64,000 nucleotides of DNA, from positions 62,001-126,000 of the forward strand of contig NZ_NWSV01000014.1 in the NCBI RefSeq assembly GCF_002531935.1, given 5' to 3'. Both the position numbers and the translations under genes were made by a program. This DNA comes from Rhizobium chutanense. Its GTDB lineage: Bacteria > Pseudomonadota > Alphaproteobacteria > Rhizobiales > Rhizobiaceae. Below, in pieces: positions 33,248 through 40,979 of the stretch; the stretch's first letter is position 1, and each line of letters opens with the position of its first letter. The notes beneath the pieces were generated by a model, which saw only the letters and a program-made list of their open reading frames with translations, made no database searches and was not told the DNA's origin.

Positions 33248-35365
33248 TCAATTCAGTTTGACCGATGGTTCCCGGCCCCAGACACGCAGTTTGCCGAGCG
33301 CCTTGACAAAGGCTGCGACATCCCCAGGCCCTCCAAGGGCAATCACACCCTCATCCAGTGAATCGGCGATTCCGGCCTTCTGCATGAGCGGCAGCGCGGT
33401 TTTCACATAGCCGATGAACTTGCAGTGCACGAAGGCATCCGACACGAAATCATCGGCCGTTGCCTCCTTCAGCAGATCGCTGGTTCCTTCGGACGAAGGG
33501 AGGAGGGCGACGGCGTCGTAGAGAACCGAAGGTCCGCCGTCGATCATCTGATGCGCCTCGATCCAGTTGCCGTCGGAGAGCGTCACGCCGCCGACCTTTG
33601 GCGCGATCACTTCGAATGTCGCCTTCTGCTCGGTGATCTCGGCAAGCAGCGCCTTGAAGATGGCGACATCTGTGCCGTCGCTGACAAGGATCCCGAGCTT
33701 GCGGCCTTCGAAGCGTTTCGGGCCGCGCTCGACGATGCTGAGCGCCGGCGACGGCTCGAGGTCCTGGCGTGTCGGCGTGGCGGCATCGGCGGGCTTCGGC
33801 ATCGATTGGAAGCCGAGTGCGTGACCGACCTTGCTGGCCAGCGTCTCGTCAATGTTCATCAGATGCGAAACCATGCGCTCGCGAATGACCGGGGTTTCAA
33901 CCTTGCTCAGTTCGAAGGTCAGCGCTGCGGCGATGTGGCGTTGCTCCGGCGGAGTCTGGCTGATGTAGAACTGGCGGGCTTGGCTGTAGTGATCGGCAAA
34001 GCTTTCCGGCCGCAGCCGGACCTTTTGGCCCTGTTCCTCGGCAGGAAAGTGACGATAGCCCTGAACCGGCGATTCCCGCGGCCCCTGATTCCACGAGTTC
34101 GGCTGGTAATTGGCGCGCCCGACCGGATTGCGCATCGCCATATGGCCATCCTGCTGGAAGTTGTGGAAGGGACATTTGGGAGCGTTGATCGGCAGATGCG
34201 TGAAATTCGGACCGCCCAGACGTTTCAGCTGCGTGTCGAGATAGGAGAAATTCCGCCCCTGCAGCAGTGGATCGTTGCTGAAATCGATGCCGGGCGGAAC
34301 ATTCTGCGTCATGAAGGCGACCTGCTCGGTCTCTGCGAAAAAGTTTTCCGGCATGCGGTCAAGCACGAGCCGGCCGATCGGTTTGACCGGAAGGATTTCC
34401 TCGGGAATGATCTTGGTCGGGTCGAGGATATCGAAATCGAAGCTATCGGCGAAGTCCTGATCGAAAAGCTGGACGCAGAGTTCCCATTCCGGGAAATTCC
34501 CCGACTGGATCGACTGCCAGAGGTCGCGGCGATGGAAATCCGGATCCGCACCATTGATCTTGACCGCCTCGTTCCAGGCGACGGACTGCAGGCCGAGCTT
34601 CGGTTTCCAGTGGAATTTGACGAAGGTCGATTCATCTGCCGCGTTGACGAGGCGGAAGGTATGAACGCCAAACCCCTCCATGAAACGGAAGGAGCGTGGG
34701 ATGGCGCGGTCCGACATCACCCACATGATCATGTGCATGCTTTCCGGGGTGAGGGTGATGAAGTCCCAGAAATTGTCATGCGCCGACTGTGCCTGCGGGA
34801 ATTGCCTGTCGGGTTCCGGCTTTACGGAATGGACGACGTCGGGAAATTTGATCGCGTCCTGTATGAAGAAGACAGGGATATTATTGCCAACCAGATCCCA
34901 ATTCCCCTGCTGGGTATAGAGCTTCACCGCGAAACCGCGCACATCGCGCGCCAGATCGAACGAACCCTTGCTGCCGGCCACGGTTGAAAACCGGACGAAG
35001 GCCGGCGTCCTCTCGCCGGGCCGCTGGAAAAGATCGGCTCGCGTATAGGCGGCCAGGGATTCATACGTTTCGAAGTAGCCGTGGGCGCCGTAACCGCGTG
35101 CATGCACGACCCGCTCCGGGATACGCTCATGGTCGAAATGAAAGATCTTCTCGCGGAAATGAAAATCCTCGATGAGGGCGGGGCCGCGGGCGCCCAGACG
35201 AAGCGTATTCTGGTCGTCGGAGACGGGGCCGCCTTGTGCTGTGGTCAGCACCGGCATGCCGTCTTCGGCAAATTGATGAAGCTCACCGCCCGCACCTCGG
35301 TGCGGTTTCTGATCATGGATCGTCGCGTTGTCCGAGGGCGAGGTCTTGGACGTCTTCTTGGCCAT
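33248..35365 (-). CDS. katE: Clade-2 large-subunit catalase
   Basis: A 705-residue HPII-type catalase that dismutates hydrogen peroxide. The distal histidine lies in RVVHARGYGAHG, the asparagine in DLVGNNIPVF, and the heme-ligand tyrosine in FSYLDTQLKRLGG. The C-terminal ~150 residues form the DJ-1/PfpI-like domain (KLGILVSDGTDV) that marks large-subunit catalases. Upstream DNA has a GGAAC but no clean partner -10. The gene is typical of the stationary-phase and general stress response. Confidence 0.96.
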   Translation of the reverse strand: MAKKTSKTSPSDNATIHDQKPHRGAGGELHQFAEDGMPVLTTAQGGPVSDDQNTLRLGARGPALIEDFHFREKIFHFDHERIPERVVHARGYGAHGYFETYESLAAYTRADLFQRPGERTPAFVRFSTVAGSKGSFDLARDVRGFAVKLYTQQGNWDLVGNNIPVFFIQDAIKFPDVVHSVKPEPDRQFPQAQSAHDNFWDFITLTPESMHMIMWVMSDRAIPRSFRFMEGFGVHTFRLVNAADESTFVKFHWKPKLGLQSVAWNEAVKINGADPDFHRRDLWQSIQSGNFPEWELCVQLFDQDFADSFDFDILDPTKIIPEEILPVKPIGRLVLDRMPENFFAETEQVAFMTQNVPPGIDFSNDPLLQGRNFSYLDTQLKRLGGPNFTHLPINAPKCPFHNFQQDGHMAMRNPVGRANYQPNSWNQGPRESPVQGYRHFPAEEQGQKVRLRPESFADHYSQARQFYISQTPPEQRHIAAALTFELSKVETPVIRERMVSHLMNIDETLASKVGHALGFQSMPKPADAATPTRQDLEPSPALSIVERGPKRFEGRKLGILVSDGTDVAIFKALLAEITEQKATFEVIAPKVGGVTLSDGNWIEAHQMIDGGPSVLYDAVALLPSSEGTSDLLKEATADDFVSDAFVHCKFIGYVKTALPLMQKAGIADSLDEGVIALGGPGDVAAFVKALGKLRVWGREPSVKLN

Positions 35366-35495
35366 CTATTTTCTCCGGGAACGGGTTTGACCTAACCGAA
35401 GCTCAAAAATGGCGACATGTTCCGTTCGGGATGAAATAAACCGCTGCTTGCAGCGCTACGCGTCTTTTCAGGCGCGGGGCGGCTCACATAAGAAG

Positions 35496-35518
35496 GCGCG
35501 GGGCTTTTGACCCCGCGC
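35496..35518 (-). terminator. GC-rich hairpin after membrane protein gene
   Basis: GCGCGGGG pairs with CCCCGCGC around CTTTTGA, 20 nt beyond the stop of the 303-residue protein gene. There is no long T-tract. Confidence 0.5.
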
Positions 35519-35537
35519 GCCCGGTTTTCGCCAGTTG

Positions 35538-36449
35538 TCAGAGCCGGGGCGTAACGAGGAGATCTTCCTCTTCGTCGCGTTGCGATCCGCCAAATGCGGC
35601 GGCGGCAGAGGCGATGAAAGCCCCGATCAGCAGCGACAACGAGCCGAGCAGGGCGGTGGTGGAGGCGGCCTTGCGTGCCTCATCGGCCGCTTTCTGGGCG
35701 GCGACCTTGGCATCGTCGATGCGCTTCAGCACCGTATCGACGCGCGTGCGTGCATCGGCTTCGGAAAGGCCGGTCCGAGAAGAGACGATCGTGGCAAGAT
35801 AGGCCTTGTCATCGTCGGGAATCTGGCCCTCGGCGGCGCCGTTGAGCAGGATGCGGGATACCTCCGATGTTGCTGCGGCATCATTGGATGTCGCCGCCGC
35901 GCGAGCCTGATCGGGGCGCAGCAAGGCGTCGGTAAAATAGGACGTGGAGAGATCCACCGGCGAGGTTGCCGACGATGCTGCTGCAGTACTGGCAGTCGAC
36001 CCGACGGCCTGTGCGGCCGAACCCACGGCTTGTGCACCCGCGCCGGCGAGCGACGTCAGCGACGACGCAAGAAAGCCGGCGACGAAAACTGTCGCCAAAG
36101 CCCAGCTTAAGAACCCATGCGCGGTATCGCGGAAGAAAACCTCGTCGGTGTGGACGGCCGCCCATTTCGTCCGCAATCGGCCGGTAATATAGCCTCCGAG
36201 CGCCGAAGAGAGCCATTGCACGAGAACGAGCCAGATCGCCGCCGTCACGCCGATTGTCCCGAGCGAACTGCTCTGCCCCGACCAGGGCGACACCATCGTC
36301 AGCCCGAGGCCGGATCCGAGAAGCAAAAGGATCAAGGTCACGCCGACGGCAGCGGCGGCACCCCCGAAGATAGGCCCCCATGTCATGGCCGATTTGGAGG
36401 ATTCGACCGGAGCGGCAATCTCTCCGGAACCTGTCATTGAAACCGACAT
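35538..36449 (-). CDS. Hypothetical membrane protein with four predicted helices
   Basis: A 303-residue protein. Hydrophobic segments lie near residues 27-50, 63-85, 110-130 and 262-288, with a Gly-rich first helix (GPIFGGAAAAVGVTLILLLL). A long Ala/Ser-rich soluble loop (residues 135-255) has helical, coiled-coil character near its end (RIDDAKVAAQKAADEARKA). The family resembles uncharacterised rhizobial inner-membrane proteins. It starts 9 nt after the 25-residue peptide gene, so the two form an operon, probably stress-induced. Confidence 0.75.
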   Translation of the reverse strand: MSVSMTGSGEIAAPVESSKSAMTWGPIFGGAAAAVGVTLILLLLGSGLGLTMVSPWSGQSSSLGTIGVTAAIWLVLVQWLSSALGGYITGRLRTKWAAVHTDEVFFRDTAHGFLSWALATVFVAGFLASSLTSLAGAGAQAVGSAAQAVGSTASTAAASSATSPVDLSTSYFTDALLRPDQARAAATSNDAAATSEVSRILLNGAAEGQIPDDDKAYLATIVSSRTGLSEADARTRVDTVLKRIDDAKVAAQKAADEARKAASTTALLGSLSLLIGAFIASAAAAFGGSQRDEEEDLLVTPRL

Positions 36450-36458
36450 GATCCGTTC

Positions 36459-36536
36459 CTATCGCATAAACAGAGCAAGAAGAATGATGATAGGCAGTGG
36501 AACACCGAGCAGCCAAAGTAGAATACCGCGACCCAT
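36459..36536 (-). CDS. Very small hydrophobic protein (25 residues)
   Basis: ATG at 36536 to TAG at 36459 encodes a 25-residue peptide, MGRGILLWLLGVPLP followed by a hydrophobic IIILLALF stretch, ending MR. AGGAGG lies 8 nt upstream of the ATG, and the next gene starts 9 nt after the stop. Short proteins of this MGRGxLLWLLGxPxPII form occur in many rhizobia and are often unannotated. It probably spans the inner membrane. An EcfG-like promoter lies upstream. Confidence 0.7.
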   Translation of the reverse strand: MGRGILLWLLGVPLPIIILLALFMR

Positions 36537-36581
36537 GAGAGACCTCCTGTCAGGGCTGACGTTACGTTGTTGATGCCACTC

Positions 36582-36606
36582 AACTTTAATCCACGGTCTT
36601 TGTTCC
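36582..36606 (-). promoter_or_regulatory. Candidate EcfG-type promoter of the 25-residue gene
   Basis: Minus-strand GGAAC (36606-36602), 16 nt, then AGTT (36585-36582), one base off the CGTT consensus. It is 46 nt before the start codon. Confidence 0.5.
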
Positions 36607-36625
36607 CGGCCGGCCCGCTCGTCGA

Positions 36626-36654
36626 CGATCTCCATGAGGAGTTCATGGAGATCG
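36626..36654. repeat. 12-bp inverted repeat
   Basis: CGATCTCCATGA (36626-36637) and its complement (36643-36654) are separated by GGAGT. It lies between two divergent small genes with no T-tract, so an operator is possible. Confidence 0.55.
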
Positions 36655-36772
36655 ACGAAAATCTTTGCGCGCGCGGAGCTAACGCCGGCGGGGGAGCGCG
36701 CCTATATCTATGTTGAAGGGGACAGGGAGGAGAGCAGAGGCTCTCCACTCCCGGCTAAACTGGAGAGCATTG

Positions 36773-36952
36773 ATGAACAGATTTCGGGCATTTCTGGCAG
36801 CCGGAGCAATCGGCCTTACCGCCTTAACCTCGGCTTGCTCGACACCGCCGAATTCATATGGCTCGGCATCGGGATATCAGCCGGGAGATTCGATGAACCC
36901 GGCCTGTGCGGACGGCTTCCGCCCCCGCGAGGGCCGTTCGTGCAGTTATTAG
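36773..36952 (+). CDS. Small putative lipoprotein
   Basis: A 59-residue protein. The N-terminal signal (MNRFRAFLAAGAIGLTALTSAC) ends in a lipobox-like TSAC, then a short Ser/Gly/Pro mature part with two more cysteines (CADGFRPREGRSC). TGGAGAG precedes the ATG at usable spacing. No family was recognised; it is likely an envelope peptide. Confidence 0.6.
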   Translation: MNRFRAFLAAGAIGLTALTSACSTPPNSYGSASGYQPGDSMNPACADGFRPREGRSCSY

Positions 36953-37154
36953 AGGCAGTGTGCTCCGCAAAGAGCGGCGCTTCAGGACGGCCACGTGATC
37001 TCGTGGCAGCGACGTGACGTCAATCTGCCGCCCGACTCCATTCTAAAGTTAATGGCAGTCGCGTCCTGCCGCAGCCTGTATACCATCCGATCGTCAACGC
37101 AAAGGTGGTCGCGCCATCCTCACCTCAGCGGATGGCCCTTCCCAATGCACAGAA

Positions 37155-37262
37155 GACAAAAGGCCGGCGCGAGAGTTCGCGCCGGCCTTTTTCAATCATC
37201 ATCGGCAAAGCGCCAGTTCATCCGTGGTCGCCGGCCATCTGATTTCATGCACCAAGTGTAGT
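37155..37262. repeat. Diverged noncoding repeat, copy A
   Basis: By eye, it aligns at roughly 65-70% with 38128-38222. Both start with AGGCCGG and a GCGA..CGC hairpin, then share GCCAG..CATCCG and CATG boundaries. Confidence 0.45.
37158..37191 (+). terminator. Strong hairpin with T-tract
   Basis: Fifteen-base arms (37158-37172 and 37177-37191, GGCCGGCGCGA core) around GAGT, flanked by A and T runs, so it could act on both strands. No gene directly precedes it on either side, which leaves open an unannotated transcript. Confidence 0.7.
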
Positions 37263-37356
37263 CGGCTTGTGACTTATGACAAGGATTACGGGGCTACCGA
37301 GTTCTGGCTACAACCAGCCAACGGCAAAAGATCGGCTTCAAAAGCGGGAGAAAGGC

Positions 37357-37379
37357 GGAAAGAAAACGCCTGCTTTCGG
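37357..37379. repeat. 23-bp direct repeat, left copy
   Basis: Identical to 39478-39500, the region just downstream of tRNA-Asn that forms its terminator. See the right copy. Confidence 0.7.
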
Positions 37380-37457
37380 CTCTTCTAACAAGCACGCGGC
37401 CGTTCATCGGAGGTTAATCCTCATTAACCCAGAATCGTGGCATGAAAGGATGCGCCG

Positions 37458-37772
37458 ATGAAAATGCTTTGTTCCTCACTTGCAGCCATTGTCTTGTCTG
37501 CATCTTTCGCCCTGCCGCTAAACGCAACGCCGATCGTTGTTCCGAGTGCCGTACAGGTGCACGCCCCCATCGTCGAGCAGGTCAAACACCGTCGCCACGG
37601 TAATGGATATGCGTATGGCCACTGGAAGAAACACCGGTACGCTTACCGCGATTGCCGGTATTACGGCTCGTGCTATCGTCCGCGGTACTACGGCTCGCGC
37701 GACTATTACAGCTACCGCGACGACTACCCCTATCGTCGTCGGTCAGGTGTGACAGTGTATTTCGATTTTTAG
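37458..37772 (+). CDS. Secreted Tyr/Arg/His-rich small protein
   Basis: A 104-residue protein with a signal peptide (MKMLCSSLAAIVLSASFALP) and a mature region rich in Tyr, Arg and His (YRDCRYYGSCYRPRYYGSRD) ending in VTVYFDF. Similar short basic exported proteins are common in rhizobia; their role is unknown. AAGGA is 8 nt before the ATG. A terminator follows at 37816. Confidence 0.65.
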   Translation: MKMLCSSLAAIVLSASFALPLNATPIVVPSAVQVHAPIVEQVKHRRHGNGYAYGHWKKHRYAYRDCRYYGSCYRPRYYGSRDYYSYRDDYPYRRRSGVTVYFDF

Positions 37773-37815
37773 TTGGCAGCGCCAGGGAACACCAACCTTG
37801 GCACACCACAAGCGC

Positions 37816-37844
37816 GCCGCCGGCCCTGCAATCCGGCGGCTTTT
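37816..37844 (+). terminator. Terminator after Tyr/Arg-rich protein gene
   Basis: GCCGCCGG pairs with CCGGCGGC around a 9-nt loop, followed by TTTT. Confidence 0.8.
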
Positions 37845-37943
37845 CCATATCTCGCTGCTATAGCGCAGATGAACAGCACGTCCATTCTCTCCGACACACA
37901 GGCGTGCGCCATCGAGGCGCACCGAATTCGCTCGGAGATCGAC

Positions 37944-38111
37944 ATGCATCACAAGAGAAAGCGTGCGCGCGAATCTGCTTGCGGGCTGTGCAAGCCGCAC
38001 AAGACTAACGGCAACTGCCGACGTCATAATAACATGCAGTGGGGTAATCTGCGCCGCTACCTGTCTGGATCTCACCCGCTTAGCTGTGCGGAGATCCCCA
38101 CCTTAGGGTGA
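37944..38111 (+). CDS. Small CGLCKPHK-motif protein
   Basis: A 55-residue basic protein starting MHHKRKRARESACGLCKPHK. The CxLCKPHK motif after a Lys/Arg tract is seen in a group of small uncharacterised bacterial proteins; the cysteines may bind metal. GGAG 6 nt before the ATG at 37944 supports this start; an upstream ATG at 37869 would give 80 residues. The part after the motif diverges from what is expected and may be decayed. Confidence 0.45.
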   Translation: MHHKRKRARESACGLCKPHKTNGNCRRHNNMQWGNLRRYLSGSHPLSCAEIPTLG

Positions 38112-38127
38112 CGCTTTTCAGTAAGCA

Positions 38128-38222
38128 AACAAAGAGGCCGGGCGAATGCTCGCTCCAACCTTCTGCCAAGTGCCAGCACATCCGCTGTCACGGGCGACAC
38201 TATCTCATGAACATGACTTAGC
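38128..38222. repeat. Diverged noncoding repeat, copy B
   Basis: Related to 37155-37262 with one ~10-nt gap. It lies between the CGLCKPHK gene and the stop of the unknown 366-residue protein gene. Confidence 0.45.
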
Positions 38223-38246
38223 CCGGTTCCGAATCATTGCAAGGGG

Positions 38247-39347
38247 CTAAGGTGTTGCCGATTTATGCGCAGGCGGGGCGGGAGTGGCTTCTGTCGTAGA
38301 TTTGAAGTACGCCGCGGTTGTTTCGATCCATTCAGCACCCGGCACCTTTGCGAAGGCCGCAAGGGCACCAGCCGTGGTAGCGGCCAGGAGAGCCGCGATA
38401 ATGGCCTTGGCAACCAGCTTGCGACCCTCGCTGACAACTTCCTTAGCTAATGCAGATTTGGCAGCGAGCGACCAGAGATTTTGAAGGGTTCCCGTAAGAG
38501 CAAGGACATCGCGTTTATCCGCGTCTTTGTCCTCCGTCCAACTGACTACAATCTCCAGAGCGCTCGCTACCTCAGGATCTGCATCTCTTCGTGCCCTTAG
38601 ATCCCGTACCAGCGCGATGGTGCTTTGGGACAGTGCGGTGACAGAATCTCGATCAATGTCCACGGCGTTCTCACGGAACACTCTCCACGCCTCAAACTGC
38701 GACGCTGCAGCGAAGACGAGATCGACGTGGGATCGCAACAGCTCAAAAAGCGTTGGCGAGAGTTCCTCGACGTCCCCGCGCAAGACGCGACCACAGGTCT
38801 GATTGTACATCCCTATCTGAATGATGTTGGCGCGAGCCTCAAGCTTGTCCTGGAGTGACCTGAATGCGTCCTTCAGGCGCGGAGAACAGTTCGATAAAGC
38901 CAACTGCTCACCAACGTAGGCTCCCTTCTCCGTGGCAGCTTCTAATGCTGCCACAGCAATATCCTTATCGCGCTCTCGAGTTCTAAGAGGCTGATCAACC
39001 ACAACGACGCGTTCGCCCTCGAACCCAAACTGAAAGGCTGCGGGCCTCTGACCGGGCAATGCGTCCAGGACGTCTTCGGGGCCAAGTTGGTTCAAGCCGA
39101 TCTTCATGCCGAGCAGCAGATTATTCAAACTTGATCGGTCCAGGTCCTGAATCGGAATGACCGACAGGTTTAGTTCCAGTGCGGCAATGTCCGGCGCTCG
39201 CAACGTATCGACTTTGCTGAGAAGTCGCTGCACCTCGGCCCTGAGCCTGGAGAGGTTTGCAGTGAAGTGGTCCTTCCTCGCGCGTTGCATCCGGCCGACG
39301 CGAGTATCCATTTCCTGCAGCAGGTTGCGAAGTTTGTCCGGATTCAT
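38247..39347 (-). CDS. Unknown 366-residue protein, C-terminal membrane helix
   Basis: No family was recognised. The N-terminus (MNPDKLRNLLQEMDTRVGRM) is helical with coiled-coil character to about residue 60. The middle is soluble, with VVVVDQPLRTRERDKDI and an alpha-helical SPTLFELLRSHVDLVFAAA region. One hydrophobic segment (AKAIIAALLAATTAGALAAF) lies near residue 325, followed by a Pro/Ala tail. The start is uncertain: ATG 39347 and GTG 39365 both lack a good ribosome site. GC content is lower than neighbours, and it sits between 23-bp direct repeats next to tRNA-Asn, suggesting an acquired gene. Confidence 0.65.
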   Translation of the reverse strand: MNPDKLRNLLQEMDTRVGRMQRARKDHFTANLSRLRAEVQRLLSKVDTLRAPDIAALELNLSVIPIQDLDRSSLNNLLLGMKIGLNQLGPEDVLDALPGQRPAAFQFGFEGERVVVVDQPLRTRERDKDIAVAALEAATEKGAYVGEQLALSNCSPRLKDAFRSLQDKLEARANIIQIGMYNQTCGRVLRGDVEELSPTLFELLRSHVDLVFAAASQFEAWRVFRENAVDIDRDSVTALSQSTIALVRDLRARRDADPEVASALEIVVSWTEDKDADKRDVLALTGTLQNLWSLAAKSALAKEVVSEGRKLVAKAIIAALLAATTAGALAAFAKVPGAEWIETTAAYFKSTTEATPAPPAHKSATP

Positions 39348-39477
39348 TGAGATCCCGCGCGGCACTCGTACGAAAGGAATATATGATGTCGTCGCAGGCG
39401 GCGCCAGCCATGGGGTGCGCAGTTATCCACAGGAGCCGACAGCGGAGTCGAACCGCGGAAAAGCGTTACAAAAGTGG

Positions 39478-39500
39478 GGAAAGAAAACGCCTGCTTTCGG
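39478..39500. repeat. 23-bp direct repeat, right copy
   Basis: Identical to 37357-37379. Here it is the 3' half of a minus-strand hairpin (AAGCGTCTG pairing with CAGGCGTTT, two G-U pairs) that likely terminates tRNA-Asn. The left copy lacks the other arm. Confidence 0.7.
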
Positions 39501-39536
39501 ACTTATCGACTGAAACAGACGCTTGCTTGAAAAAAA

Positions 39537-39611
39537 TGGCTCCCCGGGCCGGATTCGAACCGGCGACCTGTCGATTAACAGTCGAATGCTCTACCGCTGA
39601 GCTACCAGGGA
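39537..39611 (-). tRNA. tRNA-Asn (GTT)
   Basis: A 75-nt cloverleaf with CCA encoded. The acceptor stem TCCCTGG pairs with CCGGGGA, the D arm is AGCTCAGCGGTAGAGC, the anticodon loop is CTGTTAA, and the T arm is GTTCGAATC. The anticodon GTT reads Asn codons. Confidence 0.97.
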
Positions 39612-39728
39612 TCACTGCTTGGCGCGGTGTGAGTGGGCTAATACAAATGCTTTCCCGATTTGCCAAGCAGTTTTTTCAAAAAAATGAAATGAACTTGTAT
39701 TTGGGGTGCCCGTGCCCATCTCTGGGGA

Positions 39729-40046
39729 ATGACGAATGGCAATGAACGCGAAGAGACAAGGGGCGGCGATAGGCCCGAGAAGCGGGGGCGGCGCTTCGGT
39801 ATCGATCACACCAGCGGCCGGCTTATGCTCGGCGCCTTCAGCATCGGCATGCCGCGCTCGCGCATCGCCCGGATGGCGATCGGCGTGGGCCTCATTCTTT
39901 GCGGGTTCCTGGGCTTCTTGCCGATCTTGGGCTTCTGGATGCTGCCGCTTGGTTTGCTGGTGCTTTCGCACGATCTGCCTGTCGCGCGCCGGCTTCGCCG
40001 GCGGCTGGCGGTCTGGTGGCACAGGCGTGGAAAACCGGCCGGCTGA
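39729..40046 (+). CDS. Small conserved membrane protein
   Basis: A 105-residue protein. A basic N-terminus precedes SIGMPRSRIARMAIGVGLI and two hydrophobic segments containing GFLGFLPILGFWMLPLGLLV, then a basic tail (RRLRRRLAVWWHRR). The LGFLPxLGFWMLPLGLxVL pattern is common in alphaproteobacterial small membrane proteins of unknown role. Confidence 0.7.
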   Translation: MTNGNEREETRGGDRPEKRGRRFGIDHTSGRLMLGAFSIGMPRSRIARMAIGVGLILCGFLGFLPILGFWMLPLGLLVLSHDLPVARRLRRRLAVWWHRRGKPAG

Positions 40047-40146
40047 CGGATACCGGGCGCGTGTTCATCGAACGGTGGAGCGCGTCTCGCATTCGTGGTT
40101 TATGGAATGAAACGCGAAAATGCGTCACAATGGTCCAGGTGCGGAA

Positions 40147-40446
40147 ATGAAGGCCTTTTTTGTTATTGCCCTGTCAGCGGCGACGATTCTCTCCGGCGTT
40201 CCCGTCGCGGCTCAAGCCGTCGACAGTGGCGGTTTTGACGCCCGCGGCATTTGCCGCCGTCCCGAGGGTTGCGTGATCGACCACGGCCAAGGCGGCAGCT
40301 ATAACGGGCCTCGCAACTATCGCAATTTCAACGGCAGGAACGAGCGTGATGGCGGGAACGACCGCAATCGGGACGACCGCCGCTATCGCAATGAGAACAG
40401 AACGGACAATGTCGACCCTGCATTCAGCCGCATTGCCGCTCTGTGA
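40147..40446 (+). CDS. Secreted Arg/Asn-rich hypothetical protein
   Basis: A 99-residue protein. The signal peptide MKAFFVIALSAATILSGVPVAAQA is clear. The mature part has a Cys pair (GICRRPEGC) then a low-complexity Asn/Arg/Asp stretch. It is probably periplasmic and the function is unknown. Confidence 0.65.
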   Translation: MKAFFVIALSAATILSGVPVAAQAVDSGGFDARGICRRPEGCVIDHGQGGSYNGPRNYRNFNGRNERDGGNDRNRDDRRYRNENRTDNVDPAFSRIAAL

Positions 40447-40456
40447 TTGAGTCGGC

Positions 40457-40792
40457 CTAATTCGATCTGATTTCGCTTTCCTCGAAAACGCCGCCATGGT
40501 CCGGATCAAGGCTGGTCGCCAGCAACAGGCTACAGGCGGCAAGGATGAGGACGAGCTTCATGGCGTAGGATAGGGAAACCGCATGTCGGCCGCCCGATGC
40601 GACGCGGGAAGGCGCAACATAATAGTTGTAGTAGAAGTGCGGATCGCTCGTTTCCAGCAGGTTCTGGTAGACGTGTGGCGGAATGTCCGCATGTTTCACC
40701 GGCGCAGCACCCGGGAACTTTACATGGAGATCGCGGCTCTCGGCATCGTAAGCCGCACGCGCGTGCTTCGCTTTGAGGGCAGCCCATTCCAT
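40457..40792 (-). CDS. KTSC-domain protein with C-terminal membrane helix
   Basis: A 111-residue protein. Residues ~15-60 resemble the KTSC domain: LHVKFPGAAPVKHADIPPHV then YQNLLETSDPHFYYNYYV. A hydrophobic C-terminal segment (KLVLILAACSLLLATSL) could anchor it. KTSC domains are small and of uncertain role. It is divergent from a second KTSC-like gene at 40980. Confidence 0.65.
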   Translation of the reverse strand: MEWAALKAKHARAAYDAESRDLHVKFPGAAPVKHADIPPHVYQNLLETSDPHFYYNYYVAPSRVASGGRHAVSLSYAMKLVLILAACSLLLATSLDPDHGGVFEESEIRSN

Positions 40793-40979
40793 TGCAAGCT
40801 CCTATCACCCTCCCGGGGCAATATGAGGCCGGGTGGACGATCGTCAAGCTGACGATTTGTTTCAAACTGCAATCATTGCCGCTTCGCAATTCAAAGGGCA
40901 ACGCCTCTCTTCGCCTCGATAACTCTGCGCCAATTAACGTTACGTCAACCATTTTGTTGCGGCAGCGTCACCTTCCGCT

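Larger units (their letters stand above)
36953..37457. other. Gene-poor stretch
   Basis: About 500 nt with no credible gene. It contains a strong hairpin at 37158-37191, a ~100-nt sequence related to one at 38128-38222, and the first copy of a 23-bp direct repeat (37357-37379). An 88-codon open frame here has no protein-like features. Confidence 0.6.

Noticed and set aside
33425..34987. 520-codon open frame opposite katE
   Set aside because: katE motifs are complete; the antisense frame is low-complexity and family-less.
36995..37261. 88-codon open frame
   Set aside because: It crosses a strong terminator hairpin and shows no protein character.
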